Assembly (NCBI GenBank): GCA_024449915.1
Contig: JAMZAV010002037.1
Coordinates: 1-64,000, forward strand
Reading direction: 5' to 3'
Source: Sweltsa coloradensis
Taxonomy: Eukaryota > Arthropoda > Insecta > Plecoptera > Chloroperlidae
DNA: 64,000 nucleotides
Below the pieces are notes generated by a model. It was not told where the DNA came from, searched no databases, and was given only the letters and a program-made list of their open reading frames with translations. Below, piece after piece: positions 40,335 to 52,499 of the stretch. Each line of letters begins with the position of its first letter. Position 1 is the stretch's first letter. The translations under genes and the position numbers were made by a program.

Positions 40335-40940
40335 GTTCTTTTGTGCCCCTTCAAAATTTCGGGCCCGATGTCCAAAGTGAGGTCTCAATCTTGGTACTGC
40401 CTACCCCCGCCAGGGGGAAAGCGCCGGAGTTTTTTCTTGTGTCTCTTCAAAACCCTTTCTCCCCCGATGCCCCAAATTTGAAATTTTCCCCAATCTTCAG
40501 GTACTGCGCTACCCCCGCCAGGGGGGACCCTGGGTAGTTCTTTTTGTGTCTTTTAAACTTCTGGCCCGATGCCCAAAGTGTAGGTCTAAATCTTCAGGTA
40601 CTGCGCCCCCCCCCAGGGGGAGCGTCGGTGTTTTCGGGGGTCCTTCAAATTTTCGGGCCCCGAGTCCAAAGTTTTAGGTATAAATCTTCAGGTACGGGGC
40701 CTACCCCCCCCAGGGGGGAGCCCCGGGGTATTTTCTTCTTGTGTCCCCCTTCTAATCTCCCCCGGATTCCAAAGTGTGGCCCCAAATCTTGGGTACTGCG
40801 CTACCCTGCCAGGTGGGAGCGCTGGTAGTTTTTCTTGGCCCCTCTTCAAAACTTCTGGCCCGATGCCCAAAAGTTTTGGGCCCTAAATCTTCGGGTACGG
40901 GCCAACCCCCCAGGCGGGAGCGCTCGGTAGTTTTTCCCTG
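40335..40940 (+). repeat. Minisatellite, six ~105-bp units (noisy zone)
   Basis: The motif order CTTCAAAATTTCGGGCCCGA, TGCCCAAAGTGTAGGTCTAA, ATCTTCAGGTACTGCGCTAC, CCCCGCCAGGGGGGAGCGCC, then GGTAGTTTTTCTTGTGTC recurs with corruptions at about 40345, 40445, 40550, 40655, 40755 and 40855. It is not seen elsewhere in the window. The open frames across it are the same unit read repeatedly. Confidence 0.7.
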
Positions 40941-41162
40941 TCATAAAAGGTCTGCCACCTTCTTCTTTGACATTCGAATAGAACTCCCCCAAAACCCCAC
41001 ACTTTTTTTCCCCAGTTTAATAGTTTTTTGAAAAACAGTCCAGCTTTTCCTTTGTCAAACATAGTCAAACCCCATAAAAAACTTTTTTCTATTTTAGTGT
41101 TTCCCTGTTTGATGTGCTCGCGCGTCCTTCCGGGAAAATCACAACCCCAAATTTTTTAAAAA

Positions 41163-41735
41163 CCAAAGAGTGAGAAACTAGGGCGCTTAAACCCGGGGTT
41201 AGGTAAAGGGCCACCCCTTTTGATGTTTTGTTTATGAAAATGATTTTAAGGGTTTAATTTTAAAAAAAGAAAAAAAAAAGAGGGGAGATGATGTTTTAAA
41301 GAAAAAACCAAAAGGTTATTTTTAAATAAAAATAAAAAAAGGAAATTTTTGGTTTTAAATTGTATTAGGGGGGCGTAAAACCAAAAAGGTCATAATGCAC
41401 CCTTTTTTTCCTAAGGTTTCGGGTAGGAGGAGCCCTTTTGGGGCCCGAACCAGCCACGGGAAAGGGGAAAAAGGGGGGGAAATTCTACGTCGGGGGTTCG
41501 TCATCCCCTTTTGTCATTTTCCCGTTGGGGCTTGCCCTGTCGTGGGGGAGGTCGTCAAAAAAAGGGAAAGATGTCCCCACAACGATTAAACAGAGCTCGC
41601 CTCTATTTTCGGGGAGTAATTTTACTCCCCTTTTAAATATTTATGATGGAAAAAAGGGGGAATTTTCCCTCTAAAATACCCTCTTACAATTGGGCAGACC
41701 CATGCTCGGGGGCCAATTCTACCCCGGGCCCAGCC
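41163..41735 (+). repeat. Repeat B + repeat A (noisy)
   Basis: B: GAGTGAGAAACTAGGGCGCT, then AACCCGGGGTTAGGTAAAGG. A: AAGGTCATAATGCACCCTTT, GAACCAGCCACGGGAAAGGG, CAGAGCTCGCCTCTATTTTC, CAATTCTACCCCGGGCCCAG. Forward orientation. Confidence 0.65.
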
Positions 41736-42224
41736 CGGGGGAGACATGCTTTTAAAAAGGTAAATTCCTGTTGCTCGGCCAATAAAACCCCCAAAGGGCT
41801 GTTACAATTTTGGTGGGTGTCAAAAAAGCGGAACCATAGGCTCTGCGTAACATTTTTCAAGAATTTAATTTAAAAATTTTATAATTTTAAAAAAAAAAAT
41901 TTAAATAAAAAAAATTCATTTTTAGAATCTACCCACCGGGTCATAATAATATTTCCTTTTGGGAATACAAACCATAGCGCCCAAAGCCCCCCCCTGTAAC
42001 CCGGACGTAACGCAAAGGTGAGCGAAAAACCCATCCAAAAATTGCTATTTGCATGGGAAAAACAAAGCAATCAGGGTATCGACATTACAAACACCCGCGG
42101 ATCAACGCCGGAAAAACAAAAAGGGCCCGATCAAAAACAATTTTGAATTTATAGTGTTTTTCGTCGTTGCGGGGGACGGTTTCTCAAGTCCCCGTTTACA
42201 AACTTAACCAAAACTTTTTTTGTT

Positions 42225-43110
42225 TTTTTGGGGTTTAAAGGACGCGTCCCCGTTAGGGAAAATAAGGCCCACCCTAACCAAAAGGGGGGTGGGAAGGGGG
42301 GGGCCCCTCTGGTCAGAACCCACCCCGGGGTAAGGGGGGGGGGGGGGGGGTTTTCACGGCGCGGTCGTCATTGTTTTTTTTTGGTCTTTGGGTTCGTTGT
42401 GTCATTGTCATCGTCCCCGGGGGGTCGTAAAGGGGAAGGGGGAAAGGGCCCCCGACGACGTTTGGGAAAGAGCTCCCCTCTTTTTTTCGGTCATTTAAAA
42501 TTTTACAAACCCTTCATACTAGGAGTTTGCAAGGGGGCCCTTTTTTTTGAATCCCCTTTTTACGTTTAGCAGAGCCATGTCTGGGAAAATTCCCCCCGGG
42601 GCCCAAGGGGGTTTGGGTTTTCCAAAACAGACTTTTTAAAATTTTCTGGGGGGAATCAAACCTCTGGACCTTTTTCTTTGGGAAAGGGAGAGATGCTACC
42701 ACAAGCCCCAAAAAGGGCCAAAAAATTAGATTTTGGGTTTTTTTGGTTTTTCCCTTAAATTTAAAAGTCTTAAATTAAACCACATTCTTTGGTTGATCCG
42801 GGCTGATAAACAAAAATCTACTTTTTTAGGCTGCCCAATGTAGCTAATACTTTATTGACAAGTATGTTTATTTTTCATACGTTGGATTCTAAACCGCCGA
42901 ACAAAATTAGCTATGGGGCCAACTGCCAAATGTGTCGTCAGGGGTCATCGTCAAAGGGGAGGAAAAAGAATCCCCCAAAGGGACGGCCATTTGGTTTCGC
43001 CTCTCGTTGCGGGAATTAATTACTCCCCTTATTATCCCGCTAAATGTTGCTGTTGTCTTGTCCGATCGGCGGGAAAAAACCCTGGGTTAAAATTTTTCCC
43101 CTCTGCCCAG
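42225..43110 (+). repeat. Repeat A copy (42225-42620) and A 3' piece (42900-43110) (noisy)
   Basis: GGGTTTAAAGGACGCGTCCC, GCGGTCGTCATTGTTTTTTT, GTTGTGTCATTGTCATCGTC, TTTAGCAGAGCCATGTCTGG. The second piece keeps only GGGGTCATCGTCAAAG and GCCCAGACGG. Confidence 0.55.
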
Positions 43111-43212
43111 ACGGATTTAAAAGGGGTATTTTTTTAATTACTTTTCTTTTTAAAAAAAATTTTAAGTGCGGGGGGCAAGGTCAAAAAAAATAAATAAATT
43201 CTTTATTGGGTT

Positions 43213-43545
43213 TGGGTGATTGGATATTGCTTAACGTCTTAATCAGGGCCTTTGGCAAATCGAACGATGATTGGTGAAAATGGGGAATGAAGTAGGGAAT
43301 AAAAGGGAGGGGGGGAAACCCGGTCCCGGGCCCGCTAGCCTACCCCTTTTTCCGAAAGTCCAAGGGGACCAACGGCTTAACTCCTCCAAAAAGGACGGTG
43401 AAAATTTTGCAGTGATATGGGTTTCCCCTCCACGTCCCCGGGGGATTTCCCGGCAGACGCGAGGAGAACAAAGCCTTATACTAGCTTCCGAACCCTCCAT
43501 CTGTTTCAAACCCCGCTTTATTTTTCACTCAGTCACAAAAACTGT
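43213..43545 (+). repeat. Repeat G, most complete copy (noisy)
   Basis: GATTGGATATTGCTTAACGT, CCTTTGGCAAATCGAACGAT, CCGCTAGCCTACCCCTTTTT, AACGGCTTAACTCCTCC, GCAGACGCGAGGAGAACAAA, ACTAGCTTCCGAACCCTCCA. The same order is on - at 54990-55310; 3' and 5' pieces are on + at 4515-4690 and 34967-35035. The ATTGGATATTG.TTAACGT start resembles SINE/LINE ends common in molluscs, but I cannot name the family. Confidence 0.65.
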
Positions 43546-43564
43546 TTTTCAGCTTTGGACATTC

Positions 43565-45215
43565 GTTTTGGTTTAATTGGTTTAAGGACCCCGTCTACCT
43601 TTTTAAGTATAATACCCCCACTTACCCTTGGGGATATGGGGAGGGGGGGCCCCCAGGGGTCAAAAACCACCCACGAAAAAGGGGGGAAAGGAGGTCTCAC
43701 GTCGGGGTCATCATGTTTTTCATCATTTTTCGTTGTCTTTGTAAAATCTTTGTCGGGGAGGTCGTAAAGGGAAAGGGGGGGATGCCCCCGACAAAACCCC
43801 AAAGTTCGCCTCTTTTTTTCGGGGAATAATCTTGAAATTTGCTACCCTGTTTGTTTTGCGAGATGGATTTATCTTTTTCCAGGCTTTTATGTTTGACAGA
43901 GCCATGCTCTGGGCCAAATCCCCCCCGGGGATTTGGGGACAGCAGGGGTGATGGAAAAGAACCAGCATTCGATCAAGGGAGAGTGAGCTTGAAAAGATCA
44001 AACGTCCAAAGAATAAAATTTTATATGATATTTGAGCGTTTAAAAACCCATGATTACAAGAGAAAAAAAAACATTTTCAAAAATCAAAGGGACTGGTTTC
44101 GGGGAAATATTGTCGCCCAGATGAAAAACCCAAACCCAAGACCGGGACAAAAAACCCGTGATTTAAAATCCAAGATTCCAATTTTAATCTGAAGAACAGC
44201 TCGCCCTACAAACATCCCCCCAAACCGAGGAAAACATTTTTGTTCTCAAATCAACACAAACGGTGTTTTACATTTTTTCCCGGGGGGGGAATTAAAAATA
44301 AAATGTAATTTAGTCCAGAAAAAATCAAACAGGGATTTTGCTGGGTGAAACCCAAATCAAGACAGAAAAAAACGGCGCTGTTCTCAAAAATGCCTTCCCC
44401 ACCCACAGCCCTAAACAAAAAAATCATTTTTTTTCCTCGGCTGCGGTAAAGAACCCCATTTGGTGCCTTGCCTAAGAAAAATGGGGCCCCAAAAATATTT
44501 TTTTGTTTTTTTAATTTAATTTTTTACAATTTTTAATTATTTCATGTTGGAATGGGACAACGAATTCAAAAATGTCGGGGTTTTTTTTTAAAGTGTATTT
44601 CTTTTTCCCTTTAATGTTTTTTTTTTCCCCAAAATTTCCGGCTCCATGGGCCCGGTTTTTGGGCCCGTCGGTCCCAAAAAGCCAATAAAAAAACCCCCGT
44701 GCCTAACTTTATTATTGTTCAGGGTTTTTGGGTTTACTAACAGGGGTCTGAAGAAGTTTCCCCCGCGGCGCGTAAACCCGTAAGGTTTTTATGCCCACTC
44801 TACCCAGGGGTGGGGAGGAAGTGGCCCATGCTGGTCAAAAAACACCCCCGGTTAAGGGGGGAATTCCGCTGTAAGAAAACCTTTTATGTTTAGCAAATGA
44901 TGACCAGAAAAAACGGGGGCGCTTAAAACCGGTTGGGTTTATACTGCCCCGGTTTGTTTTTGGTTTATTTAAATTTGAAATGAGTTTAGGGGTGTTTTTT
45001 GAGGTTTAACCCCAGTTTGACGGTGTGAAAACCCAAGGGGCATATTAAGACGGTTGTGATATAATAGCTAATAAATAAAATTAAATTTAATTTTGTTATG
45101 TTTAAAAGGCCGTAAAACCGTTGGGTTTTATAATCCCCAATTTTTAGACTGGGGAAAAAGGGGGAGAAGGAGCCCATGCTGGTCGGGAACCCAGCCCGGG
45201 CAGGGAAGGAATTTC
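43565..45215 (+). repeat. Repeat A copies (43565-43935, 44765-44870, 45100-45215) and B (44915-45010) (noisy)
   Basis: 43565: GGTTTAAGGACCCCGTCTAC to GCAGAGCCATGCTCTGGGCC. 44765: GCGGCGCGTAAACCCGTAAG and GCCCATGCTGGTCAAAA. 44915: a GGGGGCGCTTAAAACCGGTT box. 45100: AAGGCCGTAAAACCGTTGGG and AGCCCATGCTGGTCGGGAAC. The interval 43950-44760 is noisy sequence with no identifiable feature. Confidence 0.5.
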
Positions 45216-45959
45216 TCTGTTCTTGACGTAAAATAATCAATAACAACAACTTTTACACCTTTCATCCCCAAGTTGTACTTTTCATTTAAATTAAAAATAC
45301 TTTTTCGACATAAATTCTCACTCAAAAACCATGTAAAACTTAAAAAAAGGGGTTTTCACGAAGTTTTCCCCGATTTTTGCGGGCCCTGATCAAAAAAAAA
45401 AAAATAACAAAAACGAAACAAAACGAAACCCCTTCCTTAGAAACCCCAAATAATGCCCCCCACCTGAGGCTTAGAATGAAGATCGTTGTAATAAGGGGTT
45501 CAGGGGAGTTTAGAGTTACAGGGTTTCTTAAGGCCGGGAAATGCAAGAGATTACAACCCTGGGGTCGAATAATATATTTTTTTATGTTTATACAGTTAAG
45601 CCCCGGCCAATATTTGGGCCCTTCTTATTCGCCACTCTAATAGGTGACCTATTCCCCTTTTTAACCCTGATAAAACAGAAACTAGGGGGGAAAAACCCGG
45701 GGGTTGGGTCTTTTGGGCCACCTTTTTAAGATAAAAAAAACCTAGTTTTTTTGTTTTAAATTTTTTATTTTTTCCTGGGTTTAATAACATGATAGAGATG
45801 ATAAGCTCAAAAAAAAAAAGTAAAAGTATTTAAGTAGCAAAAAAATATTGGGGCCCGGCGCCCCCGCTTGGTCGAAACACCCAAATATACCCTTTAGGCC
45901 CTGGGGGGAGTGAGGAACAAAGTCTAATGCTGGGAAGAAGTGATATTATTTTTTTGGGT

Positions 45960-47065
45960 TTTTTTGGTTTTGGGGCGCATCAACCGTAAGGTTTATTTTA
46001 TAAAAACGCACCCTAGGAGGGGATATTAAAGGGGTTTTATTTATGTTAGTCAGATCCCCCCAGGGGTGGGGGGAAAAAAAGGGTATGGGGGTTCTTTACT
46101 CTTTTTTGGGGGGGTCATTGTCAATGATTTTATTAAAAACTTTTATTTATTTATTATATAGTTTTTTTTAAAATTTTTCCTATTTTTCTTTCCCTGTTAT
46201 CATGGTCGTCACGACTTTGGGGGGGAAAATTAAGGGGGGAGGATATCCCTGGCACGATTTTCAGAAACCTTCCCCCAGTTTGGGGGGGAGTGATAAAACC
46301 CCCTAAACAAAACCCCGCTAGTGTTCGCGATATGGGCCTTTACGTACAGCAGTTTTTCCTCCCCTTTGGAACGATTTGTCAGAGTCATGCCCCGGGGTGA
46401 TTCAAACCCCGGGCCCCAGCGGGAGGTCAAATTTTTAATTTGAAAAAATTTTTTTTTTTGGTTTTTTTGGGTTTAAGGAACAACAAGGTAGGAATTCAAA
46501 TACGACTTTTGCGGGGTTTTTGGGATCGGGCTATTTCCCAAAAGCAGATGTGGGCCTTTAAGATGTAGCCAAATTTAACCCATTTTCCTTGTAAATATCT
46601 CCCCCAAAAAAAAAGGGGCGCCCGACGACGTGAGAAACTGGGGGCGCTTAAACCCGGTTAGGTCTATTGCGCGCCTGTAATGCCCAGAAAATGAGAAGAG
46701 TTAATGCAGGAAATGTTTGATGTTTAAAGATTTTTTCTAAGGTTAAATAACAAAAAATTTGATGATGAAAGGGAAAAAAGAAAAAAAAAGTTTGTATGGG
46801 GAATAAAAATAAAAGAATGTGAATGTTGTGAATTAAATTTTTTTTAAAAATAGATTACTAGGGATGAGAAATTAAGAAAGTTTGTCCGTGTTATCATATG
46901 ATAGAATTTCTTCATATGTTTGGGAGAGATCAAATTTGCGTGCGAAAGGGCCCATCATTTTTGGGTCATTCTGCTAGCATATAAAGTGCGGTAAAGGTCC
47001 CTTCCATGGTCACATATGGGAAAAAAACCTTTTTTCTCTGTTTTAATAGATATCCGTGAGTTGGC
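45960..47065 (+). repeat. A 5' (45960-46110), A 3' (46200-46430), B (46620-46880) and D (46925-47060) (noisy)
   Basis: A: TTTGGGGCGCATCAACCGTA; 3' part GATTCAAACCCCGGGCCCCA. B: CCCGACGACGTGAGAAACTG, AACCCGGTTAGGTCTATTGC, ATTACTAGGGATGAGAAATT. D: ATCAAATTTGCGTGCGAAAG, GGTCATTCTGCTAGCATATA, TTAATAGATATCCGTGAGTT. The order B then D repeats that at 37668-38100. 47065-47835 holds nothing I can identify. Confidence 0.6.
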
Positions 47066-47834
47066 GAAAAAAACTCGGCAGTGAAAACGGGAACACACGT
47101 CGCTTGCTGAAACGTTAAGGGGGAGCAAAAAAGGCATTTCCAACCTTTTTGTAAATTTTGGAGTCATCTGTGAATCCCCAAAGTAAACCTTTGAGTTTAA
47201 ATGGCAAATCTTTATAAATTTTAATTTTTGAATCAGTATCCCCAGTAATTTTTTATCAAAACGACAAAGGTCGAATAGAATAATCGGCTCGGTGAAAGCC
47301 CCAGGGGGGTTTATGTTTAAAAACAAAAAAAAAAAAACTGTTGGCAGATTAAATCTTAAGATTGAAAAAAAGTGTACATTTTAAACCCCCTTTGGAAAAA
47401 GGTTCCCATCGGTTTGTTATTTAAAAGTGTCTGACAATTTCACTTTAAAAAAACTTTCACGATTTGTGAATGGTTAGGAAAAGATTTATTTTCTTTTACG
47501 TACGTCCCCATCAAGGGGTTTCGCCGTTCTCCCAAAAAGACAAAAACCTGACTGGGCTACAAGCGACTCCCGGGGCTTTTTTGGAAATTTGGCCCCAAGA
47601 GCAAGACGAAACCACAATGGTGGACATTGGCTTAAAAAAGTTTAAAGGGGGGTTGGGTTTACTGTGAAGGGGGTTTAACCAATTTTCCCATGTTTTTTGC
47701 TTTTAAAACATTTTTGGAAAATTTGAAAATAAATTTACAACGAAATACGTTTTAAAATAGCTACACACTTTAATCAAGAAATGTTTGTGAAAGTAACAAC
47801 CGATTAAAGGGGAACAAACTTATTGTTGGGACGG

Positions 47835-48440
47835 TAGGGAGAAACTAAGGCGTTTAAAACCGGTTAAAGGTTATTTGCGCCGCCGGTTTTTATTGAAAAG
47901 TATGTAATTTTAGGTGATTTAAAATTTTAAAAATTTATTGTTTTTTAGTTAATAAAAAAAGAATTTTTAAGAGATAACAGTGATAGGGGAAAGAAAACTT
48001 TTTGTTTATTTGGGAAAACAAAGGGAAGTAATAAAAATTTTGGGGAAAAAATAAATTAAAAGGGTTTGTCGCGGGCATCATAATAATAGAAGTTTCAAAA
48101 ATCACTCCCTTCCGTTCAAATGACCGTTTCCGCTTTTCAAAAATTTTTTTAAAATTTTAAAAAAAAAATTTTGAACAAGAAAAATAAACGAACCTTTCAC
48201 TCGGGTTTGTCTGAGCGGGGAAATTTTTTTTGGTTTTGGCGACACATCAACTAAGCCGTGGACCCCCAAACAAGACAAGAATGGGGCTTAGTTGGAGGAT
48301 TTTTTTTAAATTTTTTTTTTGGATAAATGGTGCGTCAACCGTTAGCTTTATAATGCGCCACTATAGGGCCCAGGGGATAGGGGGGGGAAAAGGCCCATGC
48401 TGGTCAAACCAACCCCGGGGAAGGGAGGCAAAGGGGGGTT
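47835..48440 (+). repeat. Repeat B (47835-48065) + repeat A 5' part (48310-48440) (noisy)
   Basis: B: GGGAGAAACTAAGGCGTTTA, AAACCGGTTAAAGGTTATTT. A: TTGGATAAATGGTGCGTCAA, CCGTTAGCTTTATAATGCGC, AAAAGGCCCATGCTGGTCAA. Forward orientation. Confidence 0.55.
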
Positions 48441-48499
48441 CAAACTCCCGGGCGTCTGCTTTTGTCTTTGAAGTGAGCTCTAGCTATACCCGTTTACAG

Positions 48500-48825
48500 A
48501 CACTTCCCGCCAGCCCAAACCCCGTCGCGCTGCCACCACCGACGAGCGAAAAATTTTTCCAAACACGACCGGGGTTTTAAACAAACCCCCCGACCCTACG
48601 TTGGACCGTTTCCCAACCCCGGGGGATTCAGGATCAACAAGGCTAATAACAAAAGGGGAACCAAGCCAAACCCCTTTGAGGTGCCACCCCCCGACGAAAA
48701 AAAGCTTTTCCAAACACAGACCGGTTTTTTTAAACAGGAAACACCGCCCAAAATTGTTGGAAAACCCATTCCAACCCCGGGCGGGGCTCCTGGGTCAAAA
48801 AGGCAATAACAGAGAGGGAAAGGCT
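48500..48825 (-). mobile_element. SINE family E-like, two tandem inverse copies (noisy)
   Basis: CACCACCGACGAGCGAAAAA, then a CCGACCCTACGTTGGACCG and CAACAAGGCTAATAACAAAA run; then a second unit with CCCCCCGACGAAAAAAAGCT, CACAGACCGGTTTTTTTAAA and a GGTCAAAAAGGCAATAAC end. Order as at 34280-34430. Confidence 0.6.
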
Positions 48826-49149
48826 TTTTAATTTTAAAAGTGTCTTACTGTAATCTTTGATAAAAAATAGGTTTTAAAAATAATTTATGGTTTTAAAGAC
48901 TCTTTTTATTGGGATTTTTGACATTCGGGGAAAGGGTGAGCGGTGATAGTAAGGGGAAAGGGGGCAATATTAAAACCTATTGGAAACCCCGTAAAAAACC
49001 CGTAGAAAAACAGGGCGCTTTAAAAGTTTGGGTCCATTTGCGGGGGGATGGAAAATTTTTTGGGAATAAATTGATCGGTTTGTTGATTTTTTTGATAAGA
49101 TAACATTGATTTTTTAAGATTTTTAAAAGAAAAGGGTTTAAAGTATTGG

Positions 49150-50720
49150 GTTATTTTTGAAAAGGGGCATCAACGTTCGTTCACAATGCGCCCCCTTTGC
49201 CTAAGATGTGGGGGGAGGAAAATGGGAATTTTTCACGTCGCGGTCCCTTTATCGTCTAAGTCTAATTTTTTTTGTTGGCCCTCTTCGTTGTCGTCCCCGG
49301 GTGTCGTCAAGGGGGTGGGGAGGGATCCCCCATGACATGCCAATTTTGCCCCCAAATTTGAGGGGGCTAGCAATAAGAAACATTTTATTTTTTAAAACCC
49401 CCAAAAATATAAAAGAGGATGTTTTAAAAACTATCCGTAACCCACGACGACTGAGGGAAAAATAGGGCGCTTTTAACCGGTTAGGTAAATTGCGCCCCCC
49501 TGTGAATGAAAGTAAATTTGAAAAGTTTAAGCGGTAGGGTTTTATGATTAATTTGGGTTTTAAGTGTATAAATAACAAAATAAATTTAAGATGGGAAAAA
49601 AGGTAATAGAAAATAAAAAACCCACCCGATTTTAAATATTTTAGGAAAAACGCTTAAGTTTCCCCCCGGCGTTGTTTTATGAGCGTAATTGGTGGGATTT
49701 ATAGCCAAATGTTTTGCGGGTTTTTTTGGTTTTCGTGAAAAAAACATTTCCAAGTTTAAGATTTTTTTTTAAATTTTTTAAAAATTTAAAATTAAAAAAA
49801 ACCTTTTAATTTTTAATTTTTTTTTAAATTTAACGTAATTTTTAAAAAAAGGAAAAAAAAAAACGTAAAAAAAATTTTGATTTTTCCCTAAGAAAAAAAT
49901 TATTTGATTTTTGCTCAAAAAACACAAGAATATATTAATTTTTAAATAAAGGTTCTGGGGAAAAAATAAATTTCGACCCAATAAAACATGTGTGGTATAA
50001 CGAAAGAAAATTTAAAAAAACGAAAAAATCGTAAAATTTCGATTTTTTTAAAAAAATTTATCTTTCATAACGCTCAAAAATTTTACACGAAAGTTAAAAA
50101 AATAAAAATTAAAGGTTTTTGGAAAAAATTATCCAAAACGGGCAAAGCATGTAGGTGTTTAAAAACGAAAGGGAATTTTGGTTAAAAAAACCCCCCCCCA
50201 AAAAAAAAAAAACGTTTAAAAAACGATTTTTTGAAAAATAATTTTTTTTGTGCCAAAAACGGGCCCGTTTTAAGTTCAGAATTTCGAAAGGGCCCCATAA
50301 AATTTTTATCGCCCAACGGAGTATCGGGGGTTTAAACCGGGAAACGTGTGGACAAACAGACAAAAAAACCAAAAAAAAAAATTTCCGGGTTTTTTTTCCA
50401 GTGTATGAAATGGAAAACTCGTACGTTTGCCTTTCGTCATCCAAAAACATACCCTTTTTTTAGTATTTTAAACAAAATTTAAAATCATTTTTAAAAAAAT
50501 GGGATAGTTCGGGGAACCAATTTTAGGTTATCAAAATTTCCAGTTTTTTTTTTTTAACCTTCGGTGAGTGGTGAAATTTTGTTAAACCCCCTATTGGCAG
50601 GAAATAAGGGGCGTCAACCGGAGGGTTTGTGGGACCCCCTTTCAAAAATTTGAAGGAAAAAAATAGTTTTATTTTTTAAATTTGTTTTTGGTAAAAAAAA
50701 AAAAAAAATTAAAAAAAGTA
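49150..50720 (+). repeat. A (49150-49360), B (49440-49610), C (49640-49760), inverse H (50230-50440), B (50600-50720) (noisy)
   Basis: A: TTTTTCACGTCGCGGTCCCT. B: ACGACTGAGGGAAAAATAGG, TTTTAACCGGTTAGGTAAAT. C: GGAAAAACGCTTAAGTTTCC and CGGCGTTG. Inverse H: a TTTAAGTTCAGAATTTCGAA block and GTGTGGACAAACAGAC. Last B: AAGGGGCGTCAACCGGAGGG. Placement by landmarks only. Confidence 0.5.
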
Positions 50721-51589
50721 TTGAGGTCAACCCTCTCAGTTTTTTTAACTGATTTTAGTGGGAATTAACCCCAAAAATTTCAACCTGTTTTCACGGGGTT
50801 GTGGGGGGGAAAATTTTCCGCTTCGAAATAAGTTTTTCGTTTCTTAAAATTTAAAACTGTCTCGGGGGAACAAAAACCCTGTTTTAACTTCCATTAAAAT
50901 GCCCAAATTTAAAAAAAGACATGAGGAACCAGGGGGATTCAAAAGGTCAGGTTCAAAATTTCATGGGGTTTATGTTTTGTTTAGTTTATGGTGGTTTGAT
51001 AATTATAAATTTTTTTCTTGTTTATAAAGGAAACGAGAGAGTCGTATTTAAAAGAAAAGAATTATTTCACAATTCTTTTAGTTTTAAAAAAAAATAATTT
51101 TCCTTTTAAGTTTTTTTTCCGGGGTTTCAAAAAGACTAATTTAAAAAGGGAAATTGGACTTTGTTTTAGCCCTTTCTTCAGGTACTGGGGCAGCAAAGGG
51201 CAGAGAAAACCCCCCGGGGAAAAATGGGAGCTTCTGATTCTGGGTAATTTAAGGTTCGTGGAAGGCACCCCCCAAGCCACGGGGCGGGTCCGCTTTCCCC
51301 TAGCGCTTTTTAAACCGCACGCCTACTTTACATTAACCGGTGTTTTGCCGACGGAAAAACCCTGTGAGAAAAAAACCTGCAACTTTCTTTCAAACGATGG
51401 GGGTTTTTCATGAAAATGCCCCCTTTCAAATTTTTCCCCTCTGTGATGCGTCTGAAGTTATTGAGACCCACAAGATCGTTCAAAATGATTTCTTTTTGGT
51501 GTGGGGGGGGGGGATGGGGGCTGGGGGGGCGGTTGGGTGGCCTGCGAAAATTAAAGTATCGGGTTTTTGGGGCCTTTAAAGGGGAATTT

Positions 51590-51990
51590 TTAGAGGGGGG
51601 CCAAAATTGGGACCGGGGTGTCAGTCATTCAGTGGCCCTGTGCTTTACAAACGGTAATTTGGGTTTGATGGGCCGGAAGCTTTTGATAATGCCAATAACA
51701 AATTAATTTTAAATTTTGTTTTTCAAGCAATAAATGTTAGGAAACCCAAAAATTTCACCGATGTCAGTCATCTCCGTGGCCATGTGCTATACAAACCCGG
51801 GAATGGATTTGATGACCGGAAACTTTTTTTTTTTTTTTTTGATAAAGCCAATTTAAAAATTATTTAATTCTTGGGTTTTTTTAAGCAAGGATAATGTTAG
51901 AGGGGAACCAAAATTTTCCCCCGATTCAGTCTTCGGGCCATTTTGGGGTATACAAACGGTATTTTGGGTTAAAGACCAAAGCTAGATAAA
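51590..51990 (+). repeat. Tandem repeat, three ~145-bp units (noisy)
   Basis: Each unit has GTCAGTCAT(CT/TC)..GTGGCC.TGTGCT.TACAAAC, then GGTAAT..GGTTTGATG..CCGGAAGCTTTT and GATAA.GCCAATAACAAATTA, then TTTTTCAAGCAATAATGTTAG. Starts near 51598, 51745 and 51895. Not seen elsewhere in the window. Confidence 0.65.
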
Positions 51991-52499
51991 AGCAAAAAAA
52001 AAAATTATTTTTAACCCACGATGCTCAAAACCCTTTTTAAACATTTAAAGGGGAAAATGAGTTTTTTTTTGAATCATTGTAAAAAAAGTAATTTTCCCCA
52101 CTTTGGGGCTAAATCCGACCGTTACGTTCTAAAAAAAATTATTTATATACCATACAAAAAGGGAAAAACTTGCAAAAAAAAAGGGCCCAAACGAAAACGA
52201 GGAAGAACCCCGGTTTTAAAAATGCTAAAGTGGGGAGATCTAGAAAATGTTAAGGGAGACCCTTAATTTTTTTTAAAAAAATAAATATATTTTTTCTTTT
52301 AAAATAAATTAAAAATAATCCCAAATAAAATATTATTATTTTTACTATAATTTTTGAAAAAAATATATTAAAAAAAAAACATAAACATTTAAAAAAATTT
52401 ATTTTAAAGTTTTTTTTATTGTTATTTTTTCGGTAAATATACTAGTTTAAAAAATTTTTTCACCCAAAAAATTATAAACATTCGACGTTTTTGGTTTTT

